Source: JAEZPW01 sp035629075 (GTDB lineage: Bacteria > Acidobacteriota > Terriglobia > Terriglobales > Acidobacteriaceae). From it: a stretch of DNA of 64,000 nucleotides. The stretch covers positions 45,124 to 109,123 of the forward strand of contig DASPIK010000104.1 of the NCBI GenBank assembly GCA_035629075.1, given 5' to 3'. Under the pieces are notes generated by a model, which was not told the origin of the DNA, did not search any database, and saw nothing but the letters and a program-made list of their open reading frames with translations. Within the stretch, counting starts at the first letter, position 1; each line of letters begins with the position of its first letter. Of this stretch, positions 42,926-51,242 are shown piece by piece. The position numbers and the translations under genes are program-made.

Positions 42926-44033
42926 TCTCATTCGGCAGTCTGCCGTACCCCCGACGCTCATGCGATCAGCCGCTCGCGGCAGCTTGTCCCTACCCCCGGC
43001 GGAGATGGTGGAGATACTCGTCTATCTCACCAAGCACCCTCTCTTCGGCGATCAGGCCCAATTGACACTGGCAGGATGGGATGAACGTTCTGCAATAGAA
43101 ATCGCAACCGATCCTTCCACCTCCACGGAAGTGCTGGACTATCTCTCCGCTCCGGCCAACTTGCGTGAAGCACTCTTGCCGGCTTTGCTGGAGAATGCCT
43201 CGGTTCCCGAATCCCGAGTCGTCGAACTCGCTCAAACGGCGTCCGCCCAGCGCGCGCGAGTGATGCTAGCGAGCAAGCGCGTCCGGAGATCGGCTGCGGT
43301 GCTCGAAACATTGGCCTCCAACTCCAACGTTGATTCGGCATGGATTGCGCAGGCGTCGGAACTCGTGCCCTCTGTCGTAGCACAGAGCTGCCCTGAGGCG
43401 CCTGAGGATGACGTTCTCGGTATCGAGATCGCCAACTATCTCCGGGAGCATGCCGATGAGGTTCGGGCCGCCGAGGGACAGCCCTACCAATTGCTTGGCT
43501 GGACGGCAGAAGAGCAGGCGGAGATCGAAGGTTCCGGCTCACTCAAGCCGAATGCATCAGCCCCCGCAGCCGTTTCGGCCACAGTCGCGGCAGCAAAACC
43601 CGAGCGTGAGCGGCAGAGCCCTGTTCAAAAAATTGCCAAACTTACTGTCGGCGAGCGCGTTCAACTGGCGATGAAGGGCAACAAAGATGAACGTTTCATA
43701 CTCGTGCGTGATGGCGTGCGGGTCGTGTGCAATGCCGTGCTGGAATCACCCAAGCTAACAGACTCGGAAGTGGAAACGTTTGCCGCGATGAAGAACGTAC
43801 AGGAAAGCGTTCTGCGTGGCATCGCCGCCAAGCGCAAGTTCATGAAGAACTACTCAGTCATGCGGATTCTGACAGCAAATCCACGGTGCCCGATTGACGT
43901 TTCCGTCCCCCTTCTTGGGCACCTGCTAACGCAGGATCTGAAGCACCTTTCGTCAAACAAGAATGTTCCTGAAACGGTCCGCAAGATCTCTTACAAGCTT
44001 TTCCGCGACCGCCTGACGAACCGGAACGGCTAA
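42909..44033 (+). CDS. Conserved protein of unknown function, helical
   Basis: The 374-aa protein is mostly helical. Residues about 20-190 look like degenerate helical repeats, and an Ala/Pro-rich linker lies near 210-235. The C-terminal 140 residues are strongly patterned (LTVGERVQLAMKGNKDER, LIRD-like ILVRDG, LTANPRCPIDVS, HLSSNKNVPETVR). I have seen this pattern in unannotated proteins of Acidobacteriota and Deltaproteobacteria, but know no function. Its start overlaps the HD hydrolase by 17 bases, so the two are probably made together. Confidence 0.75.
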   Translation: MPRMIDLIRQSAVPPTLMRSAARGSLSLPPAEMVEILVYLTKHPLFGDQAQLTLAGWDERSAIEIATDPSTSTEVLDYLSAPANLREALLPALLENASVPESRVVELAQTASAQRARVMLASKRVRRSAAVLETLASNSNVDSAWIAQASELVPSVVAQSCPEAPEDDVLGIEIANYLREHADEVRAAEGQPYQLLGWTAEEQAEIEGSGSLKPNASAPAAVSATVAAAKPERERQSPVQKIAKLTVGERVQLAMKGNKDERFILVRDGVRVVCNAVLESPKLTDSEVETFAAMKNVQESVLRGIAAKRKFMKNYSVMRILTANPRCPIDVSVPLLGHLLTQDLKHLSSNKNVPETVRKISYKLFRDRLTNRNG

Positions 44034-44344
44034 GAGGTGCCCCGATTAGACCGGCGTAGTAGTCTGACCTACGCATGGCAGTCGAGCACGCAGTACCCCG
44101 GGTTTACGCTTCGCAACCCGAGCAGTAGCCATATCGACCGTCTGGTGCCGTGGACATGTAATCAACTTACTTCGGGTAAGGGAAAGGGCTGCTTGCACTG
44201 AGAGCCCTGTTCGCATCACAATCAGAATAGATCTCCTGTGTAGGCAGGAGCATGGGTTGACAATTCTTGGTGGTTCCTAACCCGGTGAGGGCGGTCAAGT
44301 TTGCCCGATCGCCAACGAGGTGTTGTTTGCATTTGTCCCCCAGG
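44034..44344 (+). ncRNA. Hairpin-rich intergenic region, possible structured RNA or long leader
   Basis: At least six hairpins follow one another on the plus strand: GCGTAG/CTACGC (44054-44074), CGGGTT/AACCCG (44099-44120), CTTAC-TTCGG-GTAAG (44166-44180), AGGGCT/AGCCCT (44185-44208), CTCCTG/CAGGAG (44233-44250) and GGCGGTC/GATCGCC (44290-44313, one G-U pair). No known RNA family is recognised. The last hairpin ends about 30 bases before the start of the next gene, so it could be that gene's leader. Confidence 0.35.
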
Positions 44345-44869
44345 ATGAACAAGCTTCTGACGCTGCTCTGTATCGGCTTGATTTGGGTGCCGCTAGCTGG
44401 AGCACGCACAAAAACGACTGCCAGCAAGAGTTCTGCAAGAAAGGCGGCCAGTTCTACAACTCGTTCCGCCAGGCACGGTTCTACGCGGGCAACAAAGAAG
44501 ACGTCCACGACCAAGAAGGCTAAGAGAAGCAGGAAATCAGTGACAGCGAAGGCGGTGAGACGTCCCCGTGGCCAGCAGGCAATCGAAGCCGAACGCGTCA
44601 GGGAGATTCAAGAAGCTCTCATCAGGGTGAACTATCTTAATGGCGAACCGAGCGGTGTGTGGGACGACTCCACTCGTCGCGCTCTTACTCGCTTTCAGAG
44701 CGACAACGGGTGGCAAAGCAAGGTGGTTCCCGATTCTCGTGCGCTGATCAAGCTCGGGCTCGGTCCAAACCACGAGAACGTCATCAATCCCCAGACCTCA
44801 CTCACACAGCCGCATACCACGGACGCTCTCCATTCGGTCGAGCGCGGTGGAGGTACTCCGCAGCGCTAG
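44345..44869 (+). CDS. Secreted peptidoglycan-binding domain protein
   Basis: The ATG at 44345 starts a Sec signal (MNKLLTLLCIGLIWVPLAGA). A Lys/Ser/Thr/Arg-rich linker of about 55 residues follows. Residues about 80-140 are a PG_binding_1 domain (VREIQEALIRVNYL, GVWDDSTRRALTRFQ). The 175-aa product ends in a disordered tail. It probably sits in the periplasm bound to peptidoglycan; no catalytic domain is attached. It is convergent with the hybrid kinase gene. Confidence 0.85.
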   Translation: MNKLLTLLCIGLIWVPLAGARTKTTASKSSARKAASSTTRSARHGSTRATKKTSTTKKAKRSRKSVTAKAVRRPRGQQAIEAERVREIQEALIRVNYLNGEPSGVWDDSTRRALTRFQSDNGWQSKVVPDSRALIKLGLGPNHENVINPQTSLTQPHTTDALHSVERGGGTPQR

Positions 44870-44890
44870 CAGCACATCCTGCGCTGCTAG
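44866..44890. terminator. Inverted repeat holding both stop codons of a convergent pair
   Basis: CTAGCAGC (44866-44873) and GCTGCTAG (44883-44890) are perfect arms with a nine-base loop. The plus-strand TAG (44867-44869) and the minus-strand TAG (44889-44887) lie in opposite arms. There is no T-run; it may stop both transcripts weakly. Confidence 0.5.
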
Positions 44891-47800
44891 GTGTTGGTGG
44901 GAACGCCGGACATCTGGACCTGTTCATCGAGAATGCCGCGTACCTTCGCCGCCAGCGCTTCCGCGGTGAACGGTTTCTGCAGGAATGCAATCCCTGGATT
45001 CAACACACCGTGACGCACGATAGCATCTTCTGTATAGCCGGACATGTAGAGCACTCGCATGTCAGGCTTTACTCGAGAGAGGCGCAGTGCCAGTTCGCTT
45101 CCGCTTATCTGTGTAAGCACCACATCGGTGAGTAGCAGATGAATCTCTCCGTTGTGACGCTCGCAAGCAAGGAGAGCTTCGCCCGCGTTCCGCGTCTCTA
45201 AGACTTCGTACCCGTGGCGTTGCAGCATCTCACGAACGAGTGTTCTCACGCCGTCCTCATCTTCCACCAGCAGGATGGTCTCTGTGCCGCGGTGCAGTGA
45301 GAGGTCGCCATGGCTTACTTGGGCGGATTCAGGAGCCTCGTCCACCCGCGGCAGGTAAACCTTGAACGTGGAGCCTCGTCCAGCTTCACTGTATACCCAG
45401 ACGTATCCCCCGCTTTGTTTTACGATGCCGTAGACAGTCGACAGCCCTAAGCCTGTTCCGCGCTCCTTGGTCGTGAAGAACGGCTCAAAAACGCGAGACC
45501 GAACATCTTCAGTCATCCCCACGCCGTCGTCAGATACCGTGAGCACCACGTACCGGCCGGCTTTTACTACCGCGTGCTCCCTGTTCCAGTCGTCCGTAAG
45601 GTCCAGATTCGCTGTTTCGATTGCCACCCGGCCGCCCTTGGGCATGGCATCTCTGGCATTCACCGCCAGGTTCATGATCACCTGTTCGACTTGTCCGGGA
45701 TCCGCTTTCACATGACCCAACTCAGGGGAAAGCGAGCACAGCAGTTCTACGTCCTCCCCAAGTAATCGCCGTAACAACTTCTCCATGTTCACAACGACCG
45801 AGTTGAGGTCCAGGACTTTAGGGGCGAGCACCTGGCGTCGGCTGAACGCGAGTAACTGGCGCGTCAATGTAGCGGCCCGGTCAGCCGCTTTGCGGATCTC
45901 GTCCACCTGTGCTCGCATAGGGTCGGCTTCTACGAGCTGGCACAGAAGAAGTTCGCTATATCCCTTAATCACTGTCAGAAGGTTATTGAAGTCGTGGGCA
46001 ACACCTCCTGCGAGCCTCCCGACGGCATCCATTTTCTGCGCATGACGGAGCTGGTCTTCTAGCGCACGGCGCTCGGTCACGTCTTCAACGATAACCTCGT
46101 AGCCGTCCACTTCACCCTCGGAATTCAAGGCGGCCCGTCCGCTGAGCTTAACAGATATGTTCTTGCCGTCCCTCCGTTTCCATCTTGTCTCGAAGTTGTC
46201 GCCGCGCCCGCATTTCTGATATTCCCTTACGACGCGTTCGCGTTCGGCAGCGTCAACATAAATGTCCCGTGGACCGTTCAGCCCAATGATTTCTGCCGGG
46301 GTGTCATAACCCAGCATTCTCGCCATCGCTGGATTGGCATCGGCGATCGTGCCATCCAGAGTAGAGCGGAAGATTCCGTATGCGGCGCGTTCGAACAACG
46401 ATCGGTAGCGGGCCTCTGAACGACGCAAGGCTTCCTGGTCAGTTCGGTGTTCAATCGCAGAGGCCACGTGCTGCGAAACGAAAGTCAGTATCTCGCGCTC
46501 CGTTGCGCCATAACGGAAAGCTTCGTTGTAGCTCTGGACTACAACCACGCCGAACGTCCTGTCTCCAGCTTTTAAGGGAACGCCCAGCCAGTCAATTGAT
46601 GGCGCACCGAAAAGTTGAACTTCGTTCGCCGTGACAAGGCTTTCGAACATCTCGGGGGTTGCGAGTAAGGGCTGGCCGGTTCGCAACACGTATTCGGTCA
46701 ACCCTCGCGCAGGTGGGCGCGGTGCCGGACCAACCGGATCTACCTCGTCCACGAAATACGGAAAATTCAGCAGGTTCTTTTGCTCATCGTAAAGAGCAAT
46801 GTAGAAGTTTCGGGCATATACCAACTCCGACACTATGCCGTGAATCGTGCGATACAAATCATTCGGGTCATTGGCGGAGGTTGCGCAATCGGCAATTCGG
46901 TACAGTGCCGACTGCAAGTGTTCGGCGCGTTTACGCTGCGTGATGTCGAAAGCGACTGCTAAGACTGCCCTTTGTCCGCCGAACTGGATGACGCTGGCGC
47001 TGAAATCTAACCAGCGTTCCTCACCTGCTTTTGTGATTATCTTGAATTCGTAGCGAGATGGAACCTTCTTTCCCTCGTATCGTGCGCCGGCGCGGCTGCG
47101 AAGCAAAGGCCGGAAGCTCGGATCGACGATGTCGAACGGAGACATGCGCATGAGTTCTTCGCGCGGGTACCCAGAGATGGCTTCCGTGGCACGGTTGACG
47201 TAAAGGAATTTCTCGCCGGTATGAATATAAATGGCAGAAGCCGCTGTGTCGGCTACGGCTCGGAACTTCGCCTCGCTTTCGACAAGGGCCTGTTCAGCGC
47301 GTTTACGCTTGGTGATGTCCCGATAGATGACGTAAACGCCCACCTGACCACCCTCAACCTGGATGGGCGTACCGAGGATGGAGACGTCGATGAGACTGCC
47401 GTCTTTCCGTCTTCGCACCGACTCCACGTTGAAGCTGCCGCCGGTAGCGACGTGCCGGCTCAGCGCGTTTGCTTCTGCCCGTTCCTCACCTGAAGAAATT
47501 AATTCGTCCAGGGTGCGGCCGAGCACCTCGCTCGGGTCATAGCCGAACATCCGGCAAAACTCAACGTTCGCGCGCAGCAGACGGCCATCGTTACTCTGGA
47601 CGACGATACCTTCGGGAGCACAGTCGAAGAGTTGCTCCAGCAGCGCCTTCTGGAGCAGCAAGTCTTCGTTTGCCCTCTTGCGATCCGTGATGTCGATTGC
47701 CGTTCCGAGCAGCGCCGTTCCACCCTCATACGGGATGACGGTGCCCGAAAAATCAACCCAGCGCTCCGAGTCGTCCCGCCTCACGATCTTGAATTGATAA

Positions 47801-48051
47801 CGCGTCGGGACGGCCACCCCGGACTGTCGTTCAAACGCCCGTCGCTGCAAGAGTTCACGAAACTCCGGGTGCACCACTTCCCATACATCCATTCTCAGCA
47901 ACTCGTCCCGCGTGTATCCGGTCAGCACTTCGCTGGTCGGGTTGACGTATCGGAACTTCGAGCCGGAATAAATGAAGATGGCGGAGGCCGCCATTTCAGC
48001 CAGCACACGGAACTTGCGCTCACTCTCTCGCAACGCGGGTGAAGAACTCAC
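44887..48051 (-). CDS. Hybrid PAS/GAF histidine kinase with receiver domain
   Basis: A soluble 1054-aa hybrid kinase. PAS domains lie near 10-130, 135-255, 260-380 and 545-665, with a GAF domain near 390-540. The HisKA box is VAHDFNNLL with H686, followed by an HATPase (DDGVGMTE, GTGLGLSTVYG). The C-terminal receiver keeps its acidic pair (VEDEDG), phospho-acceptor D976 (LLLTDVVL) and Lys (LQKPF). There is no membrane segment, so signals are cytosolic. The start is GTG 48051. It ends facing the peptidoglycan-binding protein. No DNA-binding partner is adjacent. Confidence 0.92.
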   Translation of the reverse strand: MSSSPALRESERKFRVLAEMAASAIFIYSGSKFRYVNPTSEVLTGYTRDELLRMDVWEVVHPEFRELLQRRAFERQSGVAVPTRYQFKIVRRDDSERWVDFSGTVIPYEGGTALLGTAIDITDRKRANEDLLLQKALLEQLFDCAPEGIVVQSNDGRLLRANVEFCRMFGYDPSEVLGRTLDELISSGEERAEANALSRHVATGGSFNVESVRRRKDGSLIDVSILGTPIQVEGGQVGVYVIYRDITKRKRAEQALVESEAKFRAVADTAASAIYIHTGEKFLYVNRATEAISGYPREELMRMSPFDIVDPSFRPLLRSRAGARYEGKKVPSRYEFKIITKAGEERWLDFSASVIQFGGQRAVLAVAFDITQRKRAEHLQSALYRIADCATSANDPNDLYRTIHGIVSELVYARNFYIALYDEQKNLLNFPYFVDEVDPVGPAPRPPARGLTEYVLRTGQPLLATPEMFESLVTANEVQLFGAPSIDWLGVPLKAGDRTFGVVVVQSYNEAFRYGATEREILTFVSQHVASAIEHRTDQEALRRSEARYRSLFERAAYGIFRSTLDGTIADANPAMARMLGYDTPAEIIGLNGPRDIYVDAAERERVVREYQKCGRGDNFETRWKRRDGKNISVKLSGRAALNSEGEVDGYEVIVEDVTERRALEDQLRHAQKMDAVGRLAGGVAHDFNNLLTVIKGYSELLLCQLVEADPMRAQVDEIRKAADRAATLTRQLLAFSRRQVLAPKVLDLNSVVVNMEKLLRRLLGEDVELLCSLSPELGHVKADPGQVEQVIMNLAVNARDAMPKGGRVAIETANLDLTDDWNREHAVVKAGRYVVLTVSDDGVGMTEDVRSRVFEPFFTTKERGTGLGLSTVYGIVKQSGGYVWVYSEAGRGSTFKVYLPRVDEAPESAQVSHGDLSLHRGTETILLVEDEDGVRTLVREMLQRHGYEVLETRNAGEALLACERHNGEIHLLLTDVVLTQISGSELALRLSRVKPDMRVLYMSGYTEDAIVRHGVLNPGIAFLQKPFTAEALAAKVRGILDEQVQMSGVPTNT

Positions 48052-48211
48052 ATCTTCTTCACCCGGGGCTGATAACGATCGGGCAGAGGTATCTATGGTG
48101 TTCCTCCGGCGAGACGAACGGAATTTGAGCAGAATAGCTTCTTATAACGCAGCGAGAGCCGATTGAGAACCGGAATTTCGCTTTCTTCCCAGACGGACGT
48201 TACGTGTATGG

Positions 48212-48943
48212 CTACTGGTCTGGTTGTGGAAAATAAGGCAGGGGCTCACTACACACGATCGCTCGTGGATTTTCTTCGAACAACATGCGCGCGGTCTCCT
48301 GATCTGCCCATTCTGCGACAACCTTGCGCGCCTCGGACATTTTTGGCGGGCGATGCTTCGTATCGTGACCATCGCTGGCAATAATGTGGACTGCTCTACG
48401 CTCCAGTAGCCACTTCGATACGTTTTTCGCGGCTTTTCCCCAGAAACCCGTAATAGAGGACGCCGTCACTTGTACGGCGCAGCCCTTCTCCGCCCAAGCG
48501 AGCACCTGTTCAGGCCGGCGTTGGAGAATGGCATTTCTCTCCGGATGAGTGAGGATCAGCTTCAACCCCGCTCCATTGAGACGCGACATGGTTTCACTGA
48601 TCGTGAACGGAATGCTGTAGTCGCTTAGTTCGATGAGCATGTACTGACCGCCCGCTATCGCGTAGCGGTGAGGGTGCTTCAACGCGTCCTCGATGTTGTC
48701 GTATGAAAAGTGAAAGTCACAGCCAAGACTGAATTCGAGCGAGGTCGGCGCCAGTTCACGCAATCTCAGCAGGCGTTGTTGGTGCGCCTCTCGATCGTAC
48801 TCGTATTCGTAATTTGCGTGTGGCGTCGCGACGATGTGGGTGATGCCGTCCTGTGCGGCGATGTGGCACATCTCCAGCGCGATATCCCAAGACTTTGCGC
48901 CGTCATCGACCTCGGGAAGGATGTGGCAGTGGACATCAATCAT
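48212..48943 (-). CDS. CpsB/CapC-type PHP tyrosine phosphatase
   Basis: A manganese-dependent PHP-fold phosphatase that dephosphorylates bacterial tyrosine kinases controlling capsule or exopolysaccharide. The 243-aa chain has all metal motifs: DVHCHILPEVDDG at the start, ATPHANYEY, LTHPERN and ASDGHD. Length is normal. It lies alone; no Wzc-like kinase or polysaccharide cluster is in the window. The product may instead act in another phosphate-ester reaction of the PHP family. Confidence 0.88.
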   Translation of the reverse strand: MIDVHCHILPEVDDGAKSWDIALEMCHIAAQDGITHIVATPHANYEYEYDREAHQQRLLRLRELAPTSLEFSLGCDFHFSYDNIEDALKHPHRYAIAGGQYMLIELSDYSIPFTISETMSRLNGAGLKLILTHPERNAILQRRPEQVLAWAEKGCAVQVTASSITGFWGKAAKNVSKWLLERRAVHIIASDGHDTKHRPPKMSEARKVVAEWADQETARMLFEENPRAIVCSEPLPYFPQPDQ

Positions 48944-48993
48944 GGCGTTTCGAAGTTGCTATTCTAAACGCCCCAGGAACTTAGCGCCTCGAT

Positions 48994-49533
48994 TTAGAGC
49001 GCAGCTTCGACCCGCGATGCCGTACCCGGCACCTGCAGGCGCGCCAGACCGGCGCTCCTGTCCCGTAGGCGCTCGTATCTGTCGACAAACGATGCTGGGC
49101 TGATGTGGGCTGCTGGCGCAAGGATGCGTGCGTATAGTATGAGACTGGTCAGCACCGAATACACACGAAGTTGCAGTGCACTCTGCACCAGTTCTTCACC
49201 CGCTCTGGCGATATTCGCATCCGAGTGGTGACGCGCGTTCTCTCCAATCCGCAGCAGCAGAGCAGCGTTGTGTGAAGTCCGCTGAACGTACTCAAGGCTC
49301 GCGCGCATTCGGGCACGCTGTATCGACCGAAACTCGTGGCGCGGCAGATTTGCCTTTAGGTATTCCTCTTCGCGGCGATCAACCAAATTTCGGAAGCATT
49401 CCAGGTCAACGGGCATGCTGCGACTCATCAGTTCTTCAACGGTGCCAATCGCAAGGCGTTCCCTACGTACGTTCCGTAACAGAAAGACAACCGCCAACAA
49501 CGCGGCAATCGCCAAAAGCGTCGCAACCATCAT
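48994..49533 (-). CDS. Single-pass membrane protein of unknown function
   Basis: The 179-aa product starts with a membrane helix (MMVATLLAIAALLAVVFLL). A soluble, Arg/Glu-rich, mostly helical domain follows. The ATG at 49533 overlaps the stop of the upstream membrane protein by four bases (ATGATG), so they are coupled. I do not recognise the family. Confidence 0.7.
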   Translation of the reverse strand: MMVATLLAIAALLAVVFLLRNVRRERLAIGTVEELMSRSMPVDLECFRNLVDRREEEYLKANLPRHEFRSIQRARMRASLEYVQRTSHNAALLLRIGENARHHSDANIARAGEELVQSALQLRVYSVLTSLILYARILAPAAHISPASFVDRYERLRDRSAGLARLQVPGTASRVEAAL

Positions 49534-50297
49534 CGCCCGAGCAACTCCGTGAAAGTTTCGTGCCAACTCGCCACATTCGTGACGTCTGGAGCAGATGCAG
49601 AAAATTCCGATGCTTTTTTCGGAGCACGAATGTACAGCAACCAAATCAGAACTGCAAGGTTATATCCGGCGACACATGCGAACTGATATATCTCATTTCC
49701 CGCCTGCCCAAACTCGGCTCTCATCGTCGCTGCGGCCAATTCTATGCTCGCGATGACGCCAAATCCGAGCGCTATGCCGAAAGAAAAGTCTGTACGCCAG
49801 GGGAGTGCCGCGACTGCTGCAAATAGAAACAACAGGACGATCAGCCCTGCCTGTATCAGCATGAGGCTTCTATCCAGCAGCAGGATGGCTGAGATAATGC
49901 GCTGTGTTTCTGTTCCCGGCGACATCGCCGTGATTGTCACCGCTACTCCGAGAAGAACAACCACGCCGACCCCAAATGCCGTCGAGGCGAACTTTCGGAG
50001 CCATGCGTAGTTCTGGAATACCCTTTGAAACGCAGAGTATATGACGAGAAAACAAAGACCTATGCTGATGACGTCCAGCAACCAGTACGTATAGAAATAC
50101 GTAGCGTACGGAAGAGCTTTAGCGTTCATCAGCACCAGGATCAGGTACAGCGTCGCCGACCGAAGCACGTTGAAAACGGTATAGGCGAAGAACGCCGCAT
50201 AGCTTCGGTGCAGTTTCAAGCGCAGCATAAGGATCGCCGCTGCGGTTTGAAGTACGACCGCGGGAATCCATAATCCGTACTGCAGCGCAGGTGACAT
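49530..50297 (-). CDS. Seven-helix membrane protein of unknown function
   Basis: A 255-aa integral membrane protein with about seven evenly spaced helices. No transport or catalytic motif is visible. A polar C-terminal tail of about 25 residues follows the last helix. It is coupled to the single-pass protein by a four-base overlap. The layout resembles small sensory or scaffold membrane proteins, but no name can be given. Confidence 0.7.
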   Translation of the reverse strand: MSPALQYGLWIPAVVLQTAAAILMLRLKLHRSYAAFFAYTVFNVLRSATLYLILVLMNAKALPYATYFYTYWLLDVISIGLCFLVIYSAFQRVFQNYAWLRKFASTAFGVGVVVLLGVAVTITAMSPGTETQRIISAILLLDRSLMLIQAGLIVLLFLFAAVAALPWRTDFSFGIALGFGVIASIELAAATMRAEFGQAGNEIYQFACVAGYNLAVLIWLLYIRAPKKASEFSASAPDVTNVASWHETFTELLGR

Positions 50298-50401
50298 AGG
50301 CCGTAAAAGCCAGAATAGCGGGTGCTGTCTACCACCTCAAGCCTTATTCACGGCCCATGTCGCGCATTGCTCATTACTTCCGTTATGACGTGCAAACAGT
50401 C

Positions 50402-50719
50402 CTAAACTTCGAACGAGAACCTTACGAGAGGGCTGGGTAGGGTGTCACAAACTTTAGCGTCGGGTGGGCAGAGCGGACGGGGTGCCGGGCCTTCGGCGAT
50501 GGTGAACCCGGTGCCGGGAAGGGTGTCACAGACTTTAGCATCGGGTGGGCACAGTGGACGGGGTGCCGGGCCTTCCTTGAGTTGCGTCGGAAGCGAAGAA
50601 CTAGTTGCGACTGCGGCGAGCGTTGCGTCGAAAACGGGCTGCGGGTTGTTCGCGAATGAAAGCGTCAGTGAAAGCGAAACGAAAAGTATTAGGGCGAGTG
50701 AAGTGCGAGTAGTGTTCAT
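50402..50719 (-). CDS. Small secreted repeat peptide
   Basis: A 105-aa protein with a clear signal peptide (about 1-23, ending SFA). The mature part holds two identical 20-residue units running EGPAPRPLCPPDAK then VCDTLP, 27 residues apart, each with two Cys. At DNA level the copies (50441-50494, 50522-50575) differ at four positions, all silent, so the peptide is under selection. The ATG at 50719 has AGGAGAGG upstream. Its role (signal, toxin, metal or wall binding) is unknown. Confidence 0.75.
   Translation of the reverse strand: MNTTRTSLALILFVSLSLTLSFANNPQPVFDATLAAVATSSSLPTQLKEGPAPRPLCPPDAKVCDTLPGTGFTIAEGPAPRPLCPPDAKVCDTLPSPLVRFSFEV
50441..50575. repeat. Direct repeat of 54 bases inside the secreted-peptide gene
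   Basis: Copies at 50441-50494 and 50522-50575 are 50/54 identical with an 81-base period (27 codons). The four differences are the codon pairs CCG/CCA, CTC/CTG, GAC/GAT and GTT/GTC. Confidence 0.9.
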
Positions 50720-50801
50720 GACCTCTCCTGCTTGTGCGTGGTTCGCAGTTACGAATGAAACGCAAAACGCGGAGAGGTTTGGGAGAAGCTGTGATATTGT
50801 T

Positions 50802-50825
50802 CAAATTTCTGAAAGTAGAAATTTG
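50802..50825. promoter_or_regulatory. Perfect inverted repeat directly before a start codon
   Basis: CAAATTTCT (50802-50810) and AGAAATTTG (50817-50825) are perfect nine-base arms with a six-base spacer. They abut the ATG at 50826 and lie in the 106-base space between divergent genes. This is a good operator candidate, possibly for the nearby XRE regulator. Confidence 0.55.
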
Positions 50826-51242
50826 ATGGCGCTCTTTTCCGCAGCGGAGGATTTTTCGCGTAAAACGCTAGCCGCCTTGCCAGGGTTGCTCGCGAAGCTG
50901 CGGTATGTCGCTGGATTGCGGCACGACGGAGTGTATGAGCACTGGGGACTCATACGGATCTACGGTGAGCGCGCTGCGCAGCAAGCTATTGAGGGGATAC
51001 ACAAAGAATTAATTCTTCAAGTACTGCGGACGCCGCTGCGGGACCTGATAGCGGACGCAGTACTCTCAGCCGGTTATGAGCAGAGCAACGTGGATGCCTA
51101 TGTCGCGGAACTTAATACTGCGGCTGAGCGACTTCTCCCAAGCAGTATAGGCGGCGGTTCAGTTCGTCACTTCAGCACAGTTCTGCAGGCACTTTCGGCT
51201 CTGGCACGGTCTTGCACGGACGCCAATCGCCGAGTTTCATAG
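50826..51242 (+). CDS. Small conserved helical protein, unknown
   Basis: A 138-aa, mostly helical protein beginning MALFSAAEDFSRKT. It contains RYVAGLRHDGVYEHWGLIRIYGE and ILQVLRTPLRDLIAD. I know no named domain. The open frame runs further upstream through the repeat-peptide gene, but the ATG at 50826 is the natural start. There is no clear ribosome site because the inverted repeat fills that position. Its last 71 bases overlap, tail to tail, the end of the XRE regulator gene. Confidence 0.65.
   Translation: MALFSAAEDFSRKTLAALPGLLAKLRYVAGLRHDGVYEHWGLIRIYGERAAQQAIEGIHKELILQVLRTPLRDLIADAVLSAGYEQSNVDAYVAELNTAAERLLPSSIGGGSVRHFSTVLQALSALARSCTDANRRVS

Noticed and set aside
44034..44344. tRNA, tmRNA or RNase P RNA in the hairpin-rich gap
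   Set aside because: No T-loop (GTTCRANNC) cloverleaf, no CCA end and none of the conserved boxes I know for these RNAs.
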